Below, piece after piece: positions 1 to 12,359 of a stretch of 64,000 bases of DNA. Both the position numbers and the translations under genes were made by a program. The DNA comes from Hermatobates lingyangjiaoensis. Its lineage: Eukaryota > Arthropoda > Insecta > Hemiptera > Hermatobatidae. Each line of letters starts with the position of its first letter. Position 1 is the first letter of the stretch. The notes beneath the pieces were generated by a model. It saw only the letters and a program-made list of their open reading frames with translations, was not told the DNA's origin and searched no databases. The DNA lies in NCBI GenBank assembly GCA_026182355.1, contig JAPFBL010000255.1:2542001-2606000 (forward strand). Direction: 5' to 3'.

Positions 1-379
1 AGTGCTTGGAAATAAAACTACTTGAATATGTATAAACGATAACGAAGTGAAAAAAATTAAAAATAATGTCAAAAATACTAATTCTCACAGTACAATGATA
101 CGAATAGAGATATTTATATAGTCTTTTTTCAGTAATTTTATTCAATTGCTGATTCTTAACAAGGATTGATTCAACTGTTTAATTTTTAATTTAATTTAAC
201 TGTTGTTAGGACCAATGATTTAGTGTTAACCAAAAAGAATATGGTTTTTATACTAAACTAAGAACTGTATGTCTATCATTAAGAACGGCGTAATGTGACT
301 GTCTGAATAACACATACCCTCAACTGGCGTAAAAACAAATGTATACCAGTGATATAAATATAGGCCGTATATATAGTAT
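1..379. other. Unassigned AT-rich DNA
   Basis: No gene, RNA or transposon signature was recognised. The sequence is low-complexity and A/T-biased. Confidence 0.5.
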
Positions 380-492
380 GATCTTTCAACCGTATTCTTG
401 TTTTCCCATTTTCTTATTGTGGTTTGATCATTGATTGTTATTTCACGTGTTTATGTCAAATATTTTTATAGTGTAACATATATATATATATT
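380..492 (+). repeat. PLE-type module remnant ending in (TA)n
   Basis: This is a partial copy of the palindromic module seen intact at 27950-28170. It keeps the ATCTTTCAACCGTA piece of one arm fused directly to the TCTTGTTTTCCCATTTTC, TTATTGTGGTTTGATCATTG and TTTCACGTGTTTATGT pieces of the other arm. The central CTGACGA part is gone, as expected from a deletion across the hairpin. It ends in a (TA)n tract at 477-490. Confidence 0.75.
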
Positions 493-3400
493 TTAGTATA
501 ACTATATTTCAACAGTTTTGGTTTTTATACATCAAATTAACTAATTCAAAGAGAACAACTGCACAAGGTCCACCTTGTATTTCCATTTTTTTGTATTTTG
601 ATAAGTCTATTTGGCTTAGTATGATCACAAATGCTCTAAAAGTAGGACAGCTAGAGATTCTTCCAAGCAAAAGTTTTAGTTTTCAGGGGTTCTTAAACTT
701 CTTTCCACATTTCCCAATACGCGAAAATTCTTTGCGTTTTTATCTTGAAAGACTAAGTTCACGTAAATGCTGTAAGTAACATTTTAATATTCCATCCCTA
801 ATAGTTTTTGAGGGAAGAAATAATTTTTAATACATCTCATATAAAAAGCACAGTGTAAAGCACCAAATCTCATGATGAAATTTTGGAAAAAAGCTATATG
901 TTTCAGTCTTCTACAAACAGGACATTTATGTTTGATTTTGTCATGAGATATCAAACAGTTTGATGAGAATGTTTTTCCAAATTTTTCAGAATATACAAAA
1001 ATAATATTATGCGTGGAACTATTTATATTATTTAAATTTTGTTTTTCAGATAATGCTAATATCAGTTCTTTGCTAAACACAACAATTCTCTACACGTAGT
1101 AGTTTAGGAGAAAATAAAGATATTATTTACATATTGCACCATAAAAAGGCTTTCCCGTTATAGAATCTTGACAAAAAACTGCAACATAGTTATTGTATAA
1201 GGGCTATTTTTGGTATAATTTTAATTTAATCCATCAAACATGTGATGGCTCACAGAGGATTTGTCGCACACCCACCCACACACAGAGATTATCAAATATT
1301 TTTAAAAAAATCATCATTTTTATCTCCTACTCAGGAGACCTTTATATATGTAAATGGTTATAATCACGGCACCAATTTTTTTTCATAACTACTCGACTTA
1401 ACTTAGAGTAAAAATATTATAAAAAGCTAAATATGAGACAGTTAATGTTAGTAAAATTTACAAAACAAACAATACATTATATTCAAATACGAGTAAATCA
1501 TATTTATCTCAATAAAAGGAAAAAACAATGATTTAGTATTATTTGTGACAAATGTTGTCAAGTAATGTAAAAATAGAAGTATGAAGAGGTGTTTTTGGGT
1601 TTAAGAAGAAATTAATGCAAAGGAAATGTTGGACCAAAGTCAGGGAAAAGGCAAGACGCTATTGAGGGCGTCCTTAGCGCGTTGATAAACACCTGTTGCC
1701 CAAGTCGCCTGGGGACGTATTTTTCACAGAATGTCGTTAGTTCAAAGTCTACTTTTCTCCCTCGCCTCTCAAAAAGACTCGTTTATATTACCTGGGGATA
1801 TATAGAGCTTTAAAAAGAACTTTGTTCCTTTTCTTTTCTTTTACAAACGCGCTTTTAGTTTTCTAAAGCAACCTAATCATAAACAAGCGAAATAAAGATG
1901 CTTTTAGAAAAAAAATGCTTCAACATTAAATGAAACAACTCTAATCTTATTTACCAACGCTTATTCAAAAGTTAACAATACTGTAACAGTGAAAACAATA
2001 ATCAAAAATTGTTTAACCATAATTGCATAAATAAATTCAATTTAATATTCATTGCCATTGATGAGATAATGTTCCGGTAGATCACACTGGTGAAACAATG
2101 TATAACTATAATATATTTTTGACATTAGATATATTATATACCTATTATATTTTAAAAGAAAAGTAACAAAGACTTAACATCATATGGCATATTCAAAGTT
2201 TCGAATGGCTTAACATAAATTAATTCTAAGTAAAAACATTATATAAAATAACAATAATATTAATAGTAATAATAATAGATTATTAGTACTATTTCCATAA
2301 ATTTAAATAAAACTTGTTTTTTATGATTGACCTACTTGTAAAAAAATATTAAACTTTTTATTCCTACCAACCTACTCATACTCATTCAAAAACCATCCAA
2401 AAATAATCATTTAAAAATAGTTTTTATGGGATTTCAAAACGCTTTAATCTGCAATACCTTCACAATAATTATTTTTTATACTCACATATATTTAAGGAAG
2501 TACTGTAGAAAAAAGGGCATGAATAGGTTTGAAGATAGTATATTAGTACTTTTCAGATGGATGTTCACTTTAGTAAACAAATAATGAAGGGAATATATTA
2601 TTACCGATACAACTTAAAGGTAAATTTCTAATTAAAATGTTGATGTTTGAAAATTAAAATAAAAGTTAAAATATACCAGAAATATTTTACAGAGGGAGTT
2701 CCTTTCAAGAGGGAGCTTTGTGGTCGTTAGAGAGATATGCAGTCAAAGATCACTGGACAATAGGTAGTCATTTGAATGAATCTTCCGATTACTTTCACCA
2801 GTAAGGAGTTGACTGCTATTTGCATCTGACATATTTCAAGGGTTTATTTTAATGTTGTGTCAGAGCTCTTTGAAGGCGGATACCCGTACCTTCATCACTC
2901 GAAATCTGGATGACCAAAGTCGATTTAGTCCTTTTATGTCTAGCAGAGTTATAGCGAACACCCTTGACACAAGTTATGGTGCACTCTACTCTCACACTTC
3001 ATAATTTTACTCATCTTGCTCAGCCGAGCATTGAGCCAAGCTTCATTGCTATCAGCACAGCTTAGCTATCAAATCAATTTAATGAGCGTACGTATTGTTC
3101 ATTTACAACGCTGACACCAACCCTGAATTTTAATTCGCTGCATAAACGCTTTTCTACTCTTCAAAGAGAGCTATCGTCATCCAAAACTTATAGTTCACTA
3201 GACAGCCTGTCTCCCTGTCGTCTCCAACTTCTGGAGTGGCAACAGAAAACTAATTACCCAAGATCAAGTAAAAGAAAATGATCAGCACGATAATTGAAAT
3301 GATTAGCCTTTAATTACAATCTTGTCTGTAAACATTCTCGACTATACAAGTGCAGAGAAACGCTTTCTCACTGAGAGCCTAATAAACTTTCCATCGGGTC

Positions 3401-6400
3401 CCTTGGGCTGAGGATAGAAGACCGTCGTGGGACTTTTATTTTCACCATCCAAAACTACAGTGGGTCTGTGGAGGGAAGGGGTTGGACCTATTGTAGCAGA
3501 TGTAACTTGTTCTTCTGTTGATACGATGATGTTTACCCGTTGTCATAGCTCTTTTGGAAGAGATTTAAGGTCCCATCAAAGATTGGAGGAGTCTATACAA
3601 AGAGCAACTATACTATACCTGAGGCTGGAAGTAGCATGAAATGAAAGCGGGGAATAAGAGATGAAAAATGGGGTTGCAGAAGGTGGGGATGGTTGACTAG
3701 TAAAATACCACCACACGAAGACCTGCAAAGAACCAGGATATTGACTCGGTCCATCGTAAAATAATATTAAATTAAGCACAAGCACACGCTGTTTCTGTGA
3801 GCAGACACAAGTATAACCGCGCAGAACTTGGATACGGATCATTATAGCATACTACCTCACACGTCCAAAGCCTCGTGTCGACTCAAGCCAACGTTTTCCT
3901 GCTCAATAAAACAAACAATTTGGCAAAGAGAAACAGAAGATGACTTACATATGGTTAGAGATGTATCCTCATGTACGTGATTATTGTAAACAAACTACCT
4001 GGCACTGAGATGTGGAACAACTCCTGGCAATACTTAAATTAGAGAAGACTTCGGGATTGTTAAGCTAGTAACAGGCAAAGCATTATGACAATATATGGAT
4101 GGAGATCCCAATACTCCAAAAATGCAAAACCACACCGATTCATACCCCGGAATAGGTCCTCCAAATCTGACACGTTCCAACAGGGCTTAAAACCTATACT
4201 TGCTGTTACCAAGGGCATACTTGGTGAGGAGGTGTTATTACATAATACCTAGAGACATTTATCAATTATGTAAATGTAAAGTGCATTATAAGTGTAAATG
4301 AATACTTGTGATAGGTTGTTTATTTTGATAGTGAAGTTGGGACTGTTCTTGCTTACGTGGGTCAATATTGTACTATTGTTAATTAAGTTCCTTTTATAAA
4401 TTCCGGTTTTTTTTTAGAAACAGGTTTTAAGTTGCTGAGATGATATAAATTACAACTGTTTTGGTAACTGTTTGATACCTACATTGAGGTACAACTTCAT
4501 AGCCAATTTTTGTAGTTCTTCCTCTATTTATAAATACATATTATAGGTATTAATTTCTATAGATGTAGCTATATACTGTTATAGTTAAGAGATGATTATA
4601 TTTGTTTAAACATTTTAATCATTATATAATAGCATATTAAATGCTATAGGTTTTGTTGTTAGAAAAAACTGTTTAAACTCATTTAAATAAAAAGAACCTA
4701 GTATTATTTGCATATGCACTATTTTTCTTAACTGACGTTTGATCTAGCGCCAAGAAATTTTCAAAAAACACCCTTATCCCTGAGAGAATTGTTCGACTCT
4801 GGACTAACTACAATAAGAAAACTGTGTGGATATATATCGCGGATAAATATTAAAAGACATTAAAACAAACGCCCACTGATCGAGTTTTTCTGAATCGTAA
4901 TTACAGACAAAGTGATTTTTGAAGATTGCAATGTTCTAAATATTTGGTATATATTACTTATGACTAATAATATATGGTATGACTGTATTAATTATGCATG
5001 AATTTATTATGCACATGCTTGAATATGAAATAATATCCAATAATAAAACATATTTTATTTTTTTAATGTATATATATATATATATATAAAAGCTGTTAAT
5101 AGGCATTTGTAATTAATTCTTAGAATTTCAGAATAAATTTGGAGGTAATAAATGAGGTCTATCGATTGTGATTGGTACCAAATAAATGAGGATTCATGTG
5201 GCTTTAATGAAGAGCTATTGAATGTTTGTGAATATATGCAGATTGGACTGGGTTTACAAGGTAGTCAGGGAAAGAGAAGTGACCGCAAATGATCAACAGC
5301 GGGACGATTGGGCGCCATAATGGGCTGGTTGATTGGTAAGCGGTCATCAACAAGTGAACTGTGCCAGCTCCGCCTAATGGACACTCTTTACTTCCGATCT
5401 CTCCCTCATTGATTCCGCCTAAAGCTACACACTTTTCCATTCCCTTCCAAAACCATTATTTCTTTTAAAAAAAATCTCTGCTCTTACTTACAACTGACTT
5501 TCCCTGTGGCAAGTCTTTGTTTCTCCATATCCCATTCCTTTGACACCAATAAATACACCTACATAAATTCTGTTTTCTTTAAACCTCTTATGATATCATG
5601 AATACCAACAAGGTAAGATCAACCCCATCAAACAAACTCGCCTTCTTCTCTTATGCAACAAATCTTTACGTTTTTCCATACAATCGAGCGGAATTTGAAA
5701 TCCTATTATCATCCAATAAAATACACATTGCAGTTCAACCGTAGCAAGTAAAACACAGCATTTAAAAAAATATTTAATATTTTCTTACTATATTTACTTA
5801 TTATATTTTCATTAAAAGTTCATTAAATTGATTTAGGAATTTTAGAAATATCAATTTCGTTTGTTTTTAAGGGTAAATTTCAAATGCATGCAATTTAAAC
5901 ATGGATATAATTTACCTTGAAAGGGTGGAAAATGTAATTTGAAATAATAATGATACAATTATTAACAATTTTATTTAAAAAATGACATGTTAGTAGCATA
6001 GTGAAATGTGCTTAGAAGTATGAACAATTTAATTTACAGTTTTATAAAAGTTGGCGCTATTGAACAACAGCATTCTGGTCATGGTTTTTGATTATTGAAA
6101 TTTTGATTATTTGGAACTGTTCTGTTCTTTGCATCGTTCAAGATATTACACGTAATTGTATTTCAAACTCAAAATGCCCGATGAGTATATGCCTCTTCAG
6201 TTTATTAAATACAAAATATGGATAAAAAGTATAGAAAACATTAATTTCAATTTGAAGTTCTTTTTAAAGAAATTCCTTCTGTAATGTAGTTATACTTTTC
6301 AGCATAACATGACTTGTCATGTTCATATTTAGGTGGTCTGTGGTCAAACAACTAGAAAAAGTTTGAGATTGATTTTACTTCATGCGGCTTTGTTGTTATC

Positions 6401-7422
6401 AAATTTTTTCAATGCTTGCAGAGGCTTGATAAATGTTTTAGATGCTAAAAAGTTCTAAATATATTATATTTTCATTGTTTTTTGATGAGTGAAGATAATG
6501 TTCCTATGAACAATATTAAATGTGTTTTCAGTTTTGTTTTTTAAGTCGATTTAAAATTCACCATACATTATAAGTCACTGAAGAATATGATGAGTCTGAG
6601 GAACAATAGTTTCCTTCAGGAATATTCTGAACGACATTGCGATAGCACAATTGGGTTGCGGTAAGCACGTAAGCGAGTGAAGTTACCGTAGTCTTCAAGT
6701 GGGGTGTTCCTCATACAGAACAAATACGTCAGTAAAGATACCTGAGGTTACAAGGTTTGAAGACAGCTTAATTGCATAATTGTTTTATCAGTTAATTTTA
6801 TTGAAAATCATCCTACTGGAGACCAAATCATGGGTTGTAAAAATGAAACTGGAATGACAAGTTTTCTCCTGAAAATTTTAATAAAAATATTTTTACATAT
6901 ATATTTGAGAAAAAGATCTACTTTCTAACAACTAAATTATATTTGACAAAAGTCAGAACATTTGGTCAATAGAAATGTTCGATATATTTTGCTATGGAAA
7001 TAAGCAATAATAAACACAATTTATATATACTGTTGAAATATTCTTGCGGTTTTGATGGGTAATTATTTTTAAATTATCGTTTCGATTTTAGAATAAGGAA
7101 ATGTAGAGTTCTGAATTTAGCATTTAAGGAAAGAATAAATTATTTTGGAAGCCCATATAAGAAGAAGTCCTAGGATTAGGAGACACATTTCAATTTCCCA
7201 CATACATTTATTTCCCCTTCAATTGCTGGGGTGCGTTGGAATCGATTCCTCTCGTGAGCAGGAAAGAAAAGCAATTTTCTTGACTAATATTTCAAAAGGT
7301 TTTTCTAAAGCGACTCTAGCAGGTGGCTTCCTTCTCAAAGCAATAATTCTGCAAACGCAATTATTTTTATATTTAATTAAAATTAATTAGCATTATGCTT
7401 AATATAACTATAAAATTGAATG
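493..7422. other. Unassigned AT-rich region
   Basis: Almost 7 kb without a supportable gene. The only clear simple repeat is (TA)n at 5069-5088, one of the few TA tracts here with no PLE module beside it. Several short open frames exist on both strands (for example 784-1080 minus, with a CPVC motif, and 3427-3639 plus). They show no family match I recognise and are no longer than chance frames. I see no splice-framed exon series or RNA gene. Confidence 0.5.
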
Positions 7423-7444
7423 TATATATATATATATATATATA
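7423..7444. repeat. (TA)n microsatellite
   Basis: Pure TA dinucleotide tract directly abutting the PLE module at 7445-7600. Confidence 0.95.
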
Positions 7445-7596
7445 AATTTAAATTACACAAAGCACGACACAGAAAAGAGAATACAAAGAAAACTTACAGA
7501 ATTCAATATTTCGAACTGTTGTTCGTCATCAGGAGAGTAGACTAGTAGAGAGGACGAAGTGAGAGAGATCTCCCCACGTCGAAGAACGGAGCGCGA

Positions 7597-7599
<3 letters not shown>
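7445..7599 (-). repeat. PLE-type module, CTGATGACG family
   Basis: Read on the minus strand, this carries CCTGATGAC, then a GAAC/GTTC hairpin, then GAAATATTG and a GTAAGT string (7492-7533), followed by TTCTTTGTATTCTC. The same order recurs at about a dozen places in the window. It lies between the (TA)n tracts at 7423 and 7600. It resembles a hammerhead core but has no flush helix I and has G where the cleavage nucleotide would be. I therefore call it a PLE terminal module and not a ribozyme. Confidence 0.6.

Positions 7600-7630
<31 letters not shown>
7600..7630. repeat. (TA)n microsatellite
   Basis: Pure TA tract separating two PLE-type modules. Confidence 0.95.
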
Positions 7631-7632
<2 letters not shown>

Positions 7633-7695
7633 TTTCACATTAACACGTGAAATAACAATCAATGATCAAACCACAATAAGAAAATGGGAAAACAA

Positions 7696-7738
7696 GACTA
7701 AGATCTTTCAACCGTAACAAGCGGTCTTCGTCAGAGTC
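7696..7738 (-). ncRNA. Candidate type I hammerhead ribozyme (left arm, 7.7 kb)
   Basis: Minus-strand order: GACT (helix I, 5' strand), CTGACGA, one extra A, GACCG, a 7-nt loop, CGGTT (helix II including a G-T pair), GAAA, GATCT, T, AGTC (helix I, 3' strand). The AGATCT hexamer gives a two-pair helix III with a 2-nt loop. The predicted cleavage is after the U of CUU. GACT and AGTC pair flush with the core. PLE-borne minimal hammerheads are an established class; activity here is untested. Confidence 0.7.
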
Positions 7739-7783
7739 AAAACCCAACTGGGTTTTGATCAGGTCAAAAATCAGTTGGGTTTT

Positions 7784-7825
7784 GACTCTGACGAGACCGC
7801 TTGTTACGGTTAAAAGATCTTAGTC
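7784..7825 (+). ncRNA. Candidate hammerhead (right arm, 7.7 kb), core mutated
   Basis: Same structure as the left arm. It lacks the extra A between CTGACGA and GACCG, which restores the textbook spacing. The GAAA strand reads AAAA, losing the invariant G12, so this copy should be inactive. Confidence 0.6.
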
Positions 7826-7857
7826 TTGTTTTTCCATTTTCTTATTGTGGTTTGATC

Positions 7858-8047
7858 ATATATATATATATATTTTGTAAACAGGCAAACGATCCAAAAG
7901 GACAACAAACGTTTGGGTCTCCAACCGTCGCTTCACAAGTGCGCTTGGTGTCCCTTTCTCAACTCTCCTGATGACGGTTCAACCGAAAATTAGAGACAGT
8001 AAGTGTGTTTTTTCCTTAGTTCTGTGTTTGTGATTCATCGTGAAACG
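7858..8047 (+). repeat. PLE-type module with CTGATGACG core
   Basis: Starts in (TA)n (7858-7873) and contains CCTGATGACGGTTCAACCGA followed by AAATTAGAGACAGTAAGTGT (7967-8007). The GGTT/AACC arms leave only a 1-nt loop, so helix II could be at most 2-3 pairs. A related inverted pair is at 12360-12575. It ends at the next (TA)n tract. Confidence 0.6.
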
Positions 8048-8082
<35 letters not shown>

Positions 8083-8098
8083 TATAAATATATATATA
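8048..8098. repeat. Interrupted (TA)n microsatellite
   Basis: TA tract with short A-rich interruptions. It is followed by a minus-strand PLE-type piece with TTCAATATTTCGACATCCGT at 8146-8165. Confidence 0.9.
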
Positions 8099-8252
8099 AA
8101 CTTTAACACATAGGAAAGAACACAGAAAAACACTACAGAACTCTCTTCAATATTTCGACATCCGTCTCATACATATTTATATATAAAAAGATTTCACATA
8201 AACACGTGAAACAACAATCAATGATTAAACCACAATAAGAATGGGAAAACAA

Positions 8253-8295
8253 GACTAAGATCTTTCAACCGTAACAAGCGGTCTTCGTCAAGGTC
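8253..8295 (-). ncRNA. Candidate hammerhead (left arm, 8.3 kb), core altered
   Basis: Same layout as the 7.7-kb copy, but the first strand is altered: the forward strand reads CGTCAAGGTC in place of CGTCAGAGTC. This changes the CTGACGA strand and helix I. Probably inactive. Confidence 0.5.
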
Positions 8296-8332
8296 AAAAA
8301 CCCAACTCAAAAACCCAGTCAGTTGGGTTTTT

Positions 8333-8375
8333 GACTCTGACGAAGACCGCTTGTTACGGTTGAAAGATCTTAGTC
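8333..8375 (+). ncRNA. Candidate type I hammerhead ribozyme (right arm, 8.3 kb)
   Basis: GACT, CTGACGA, extra A, GACCG…CGGTT, GAAA, GATCT, T, AGTC in order, all intact. Helix I, II and III all form on paper with predicted cleavage after CUU. Confidence 0.7.
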
Positions 8376-8430
8376 TTGTTTTCCCATTCTTATTGTGGTT
8401 TAATCATTGAATATTTATATATATATATAT

Positions 8431-8600
8431 GTTGATATATTTTCTCGACCACTGATATTTCAAATTCACATAAGGGGTTATTGAGGATTTTGGTCATAAA
8501 ACATACAACTCCTGATCATCAGCCGACGTTTCGTTTGTTTTTTCGCCTTGAAAATGCCAAACAACTTTTGGCGAACGTCGGCTGATGATTTAATTATGCA
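8431..8600. repeat. PLE-type module with GAAACGTCGGC motif and 16-bp inverted repeat
   Basis: A perfect inverted repeat joins 8515-8530 (ATCATCAGCCGACGTT) and 8574-8589. The minus strand reads CGAAACGTCGGCTGATGATC, related to the CGAAACGTCGGCG strand in the hairpin at 39.4-39.7 kb. Its left edge is the (TA)n at 8416-8430. Confidence 0.7.
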
Positions 8601-10118
8601 AATAAATATATAAAATTGTTTTAAATTTGATTAGATTTAGCTTTGTATAATTTGAGCATACATAGCTATCTAAATTTGATTTATAAGGAAGCAAGCTACT
8701 GGGAGATCTCTTTTGGCCTAGAGGTCCACGTGTTTTATGGTAAAGCAGAGGTCCACATCAACTTTACAGTGGAATACAGTTTGGGAGTCGCCTTTGGAAA
8801 GATATGATGTATATGAGACTCAATGAGTAAGCTCTAATGGCGAGTAGTAGATATTGAGCTTACTTATTTCACTTTTTATATTTCAATAACCGAAATGCCT
8901 TTCAATTTTTACAATGGAAATGAATTCATTTACGATTGAACATTAAGGATTAACATATACACTTTTCACAGAAAAACCTAATGTGAAGTATACTCACAAA
9001 GTAAGACATGGAAAAGTATGTTTGATTGGACATCCTTAAAAGAAAGGCTTCCATGATAATTTATTTTTTGTCAATGACGTTATCAATTATCAGTTAAACA
9101 AGATTCTTATTATATCATTTACTTAGAAAGGTTTCAAGGTGTTTATATGGAAAGGAGCTCCAGATTCCTTAATTTTAGGTGTTATTTCAAACGTGAAATA
9201 ATTCAAGTGAATTCAATATAATTCATAAAATATTGATGTTAATAATAACATCAATCAATTAATTTAATTTATTTGTGGTAATTGCTTGTGAATGAATTTT
9301 ACAATAACTTGAACAGCTAAATTAGCAGCAAACTTTGGTGCCCTAAGACAAAATCCATGCGTGAATGTTGAAGTTCATATATCATCACACAAAACAACTT
9401 AATATCCTGAGACATTTCATTAATAGACGAAGCTTACAGAAACAAGTGTCAAGCAAACTCGTGTACATTCTTAAACTAACGTTATTATATTATTCCATTA
9501 GGGAGGAAATATATGTATGTAATATTATTCTTGATGAAGTAATAGCGCAAGGCAGTATTACAATTGCAATGAAAAGTCTGTCTCCCAGTTTTATAACGAA
9601 GCAATTAATTCCGTCGTGGAAGTGAGTATAAGTTTCCTTTCTCTCCGGTTCAGTACATTTTACGAAATAGAAAATAATTCGTTATCTTTGCTTTAGGAAA
9701 TCACTATTACGAAGTTCACATTTGAATTCATCTTTATTTCACAAAAAAAACAGGTGTCATAATTAGCAAAACATCTTAAATTACACTTTGCTGTTACAAT
9801 TTTAAATTATTATTTTAACCCTAAATTTATGTATCAGATTGATCGTTGGGTTCTTAGACCTGTGATATAGTTAGAGTATATTTTTTTGTTGGGTTGTTTT
9901 GAGGTACTGGTTAAGACTAATTACAAAAAAAAGAGAAGAATATTTTGTGATCTTATTACTGAAATTTATCAGTTTATAGCCATTAGTAATTTTAAATATT
10001 TTACTATGATAACGAAAATGTATTTTGCAAGACATAGCACTTAGAAATATGTCTCAAATTAGCAGGTTTTCTATTAACTCAGTCGTAGTCTGCCTGCGGA
10101 GCGACTCGTTTCTATCTT
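8601..10118. other. Unassigned AT-rich region
   Basis: No supportable gene. The longest frame (9365-9625 plus, 86 codons) shows no recognisable domain. Confidence 0.5.
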
Positions 10119-10200
10119 CCTGATAACGAGGACATCGAAATATACTAGTGAGTTTCTGTTTCATTTCTGTGTGTCTCTGTGTGTCAATATAGTTTATTTA
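10119..10200 (+). repeat. PLE-type module, CTGATAACG variant
   Basis: CCTGATAACGAGGACATCGA followed by AATATACTAGTGAGTTTCTG, then a TCTGTGTGTCTCTGTGTGTC segment. This matches the order of the modules at 18080, 27865 and 58434. No (TA)n abuts it directly; the nearest is a short ATATATATA near 10232. Confidence 0.6.
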
Positions 10201-11744
10201 GTTCGTGGAGTCGTTTCATTTAATTGGTATTCATATATATATACAAACAAAGTGGCGTTTCACCCCCTATATTCTTGTTTTGACCGCAAAACAAATTAAA
10301 ATTTTATATAATAAGAAGAACTAACAAACCACTAATTCCAGTTATACACACATCTCAGAATAAAAGCCTTCTGGCATCTATTATAACGGGTAATATTGAT
10401 TTAAAAAAAAATCTTTAAAATAAAAAAAAATACTAGGAATATATAAATCGTTGTTTAATATCTATGATTGTTTGTAGTGTTTGTTTAGAGGGAATAATTT
10501 AATCTTTTTTCTACTCTTTTTCTCACTCACTCTCTCTCTCTCTCCCTCTCTCTCTTTAGTATATGTATCGCTAAATACTAAGAGTAATTTGGAAGAGAAT
10601 TATAAAATCATACTGTATGTAAAATTTTTATGACTTCTTTATATGACTACGAGTAGAAAAGAGGGAAGAAAATTCATTCTGCTTAGAACAAAAGTAACTT
10701 TCCTTTCTTCTATAACGTCTATAAATAATTCTAATGTATGTCTAATTAATGCTGAACTTCATGCCATTCTGTCAAACATGAGAAAGTTTTGGTTCAACAC
10801 CCATTCTCCTTAGCAGAAGTAAATTCCTCAGAAACAAAAAATGTTTTTTTTCCTTGGTCTGAATACTTGGAAAATACTAAATTAATAATGCCGCAATTTA
10901 ATGCGGTATGGTAGTATTTATGTCTAAATGCTACAATTAATTATGCATCACTATTAAGGTTGAATACTAATTATTAAAGTTAACATACAAAAACACGATT
11001 GAAATTTGTTTCCTGTTTCTTGAAATTATTTTTCCAGGGTTAACATTGTCAGCTTCTCACAGAAGCTCTCCTATAAATGAAACTAGATCACCTAGAAGAG
11101 TAATGATCACCAAGTGACATATAAGGGAAGGGTGATTGGTATTTTTGCTTTATTATCAAATGTCTTGTTCAAACTGCTCCAATATTGCAGGTGAAGCCAG
11201 AATGCTACATATTAGAAGCAAGTGGTAAAATAAGCCTGAAAGGTAAATGCGACAAAGATTATTTCGCTTGCGTTGGATGTAGGTTAATGGACTCGTCTGC
11301 TAAAATGTCATTTCAAAAATTGCTCAATGGACCTCCAACTCAGCTCCAGTTATGACCTCAGCTTAGCCTTCATGAAGCATTGGAGGCCAGACCTTTAAAT
11401 GCAACAGCAATCAGTTTTTCTTTTGGCTTATCAAATGCTCATGACTGATAACGATTTTAAATTGTAAACGGTGGCGCTACTCATGAGTTCACTAAACTTT
11501 TGACCTTGACTTTGATCGAATAATAACAACTTGTTTGATTGGTCCATTTTAACAGTATTGAATTTGTTATAACTACCAATATCTCTATAGCTACTATCAA
11601 ACAAATGAAATCATTTAACTGATTATATATAAATTTGATAGTATTCTACCATACTGTGTAATATAACATCATAACGACAGTTAAATTAAAATAAAAGGAA
11701 AAGTCAATTCATAGTTGACGAGTTTGATATTATGTTTACTTATA
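10201..11744. other. Unassigned AT-rich region with (CT)n
   Basis: Contains a CT-rich microsatellite at about 10523-10555. No gene or transposon signature was seen. Confidence 0.5.
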
Positions 11745-11815
11745 TTAGGTTGAGTGTGGGCCACTCCATATTTGTTAAATTCAATTACATTTTTTACAAT
11801 TATTTTTATTATGTC
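11745..11815 (+). repeat. Dispersed repeat, copy 1
   Basis: The segment TTGAGTGTGGGCCACTCCAT is shared, with a few changes, by 31255-31315 (TTGAGTGTAGGCCACTCCAA). Both are followed by a T-rich stretch. The family was not recognised. Confidence 0.5.
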
Positions 11816-11940
11816 TTCTTTCTCTTACTTAATTAATCAAATAGAATAATTTCATTATGACATCGTTGTTAAGATTAAAGTATATTCAAATAATTATTAT
11901 AGTTAGACCAAATAATATGAGTTGACGTACTTCTAACATG

Positions 11941-12122
11941 AAGAAAAAGAACATAGGAAGTCCCAGTCAAGGCTGACACGATATTTCGGCATCTGTCGTC
12001 TTATCGTCTTAAGGTAGATGAAATGCTCAGCTTGAGTGGCACTTCATTTACTTGAGGAAGATGGGTGTCAAAATATCGCAGTAAGTCTTGTCGGCTATTT
12101 TTTCTACTCCTATTTTCTTTAA
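11941..12122. repeat. Inverted PLE-type module pair
   Basis: Left arm AAGAAAAAGAACATAGGAAG through GACACGATATTTCGGCATCT. Right arm GAAGATGGGTGTCAAAATAT, then CGCAGTAAGTCTTGTCGG and ACTCCTATTTTCTTT. The arms are imperfect inverted copies of the CTGANGA-type module and each carries the GTAAGT-like string. Confidence 0.55.
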
Positions 12123-12175
12123 GTTAAAAGTGTTGGCAGTCTAAATGGACTACTTGTTTATGAAATTACGTATAC

Positions 12176-12321
12176 ATATATATATAAAGATTTCACATAA
12201 ACACGTGAAATAATAATCAATGATCAAACCACAATAAGAAATGGGAAAACAAGACTAAGAATCTTAGTCTTGTTTTCCCATTTCTTAAGTTGGTGTGATT
12301 ATATATATATATATATATATA
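12176..12321. repeat. Collapsed family A palindrome between (TA)n tracts
   Basis: The outer parts of both arms are present: AAAGATTTCACATAAACACG to AAGACTAAG, then AATCTTAGTCTTGTTTTCCC. The whole ribozyme-bearing centre is missing. The tip is now a short AAGACTAAGA/ATCTTAGTCTT hairpin. (TA)n lies at 12176-12186 and 12300-12321. This looks like a hairpin-tip deletion. Confidence 0.8.
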
Positions 12322-12359
12322 CACTTTTTCGTTGGAAATACTATCCGAAACGGACAAAT

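Larger units (their letters stand above)
7631..7857. repeat. Palindromic PLE module (family A), copy at 7.7 kb
   Basis: The left arm begins GATTTCACATTAACACGTGA and runs through CAAGACTAAGATCTTTCAAC to the GTTGGGTTTTGAC segment. The right arm is its inverted complement. The central spacer is about 20 nt. Each arm holds a hammerhead-like core in opposite orientation. Both ends abut (TA)n (7600-7630 and 7858-7873). The arms have small differences, so the copy is not recent. Confidence 0.85.
8188..8415. repeat. Palindromic PLE module (family A), copy at 8.3 kb
   Basis: Left arm AAAGATTTCACATAAACACG through GTTGGGTTTT. The right arm is its inverted complement down to TTATTGTGGTTTAATCATTG. The spacer is short and contains a duplicated AAAACCCA piece. 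It is followed by (TA)n at 8416-8430. The arms match each other closely and also match the 28.1-kb copy. Confidence 0.85.

Noticed and set aside
784..1080. 98-codon minus frame with CPVC and several Cys/His, possible zinc-binding protein
   Set aside because: Spacing does not fit a known zinc-finger family and there is no supporting exon or start context.
7492..7533. CTGATGACG module as an active hammerhead
   Set aside because: There is no flush helix I, and the base at the cleavage position in the family is G, which is not permitted.
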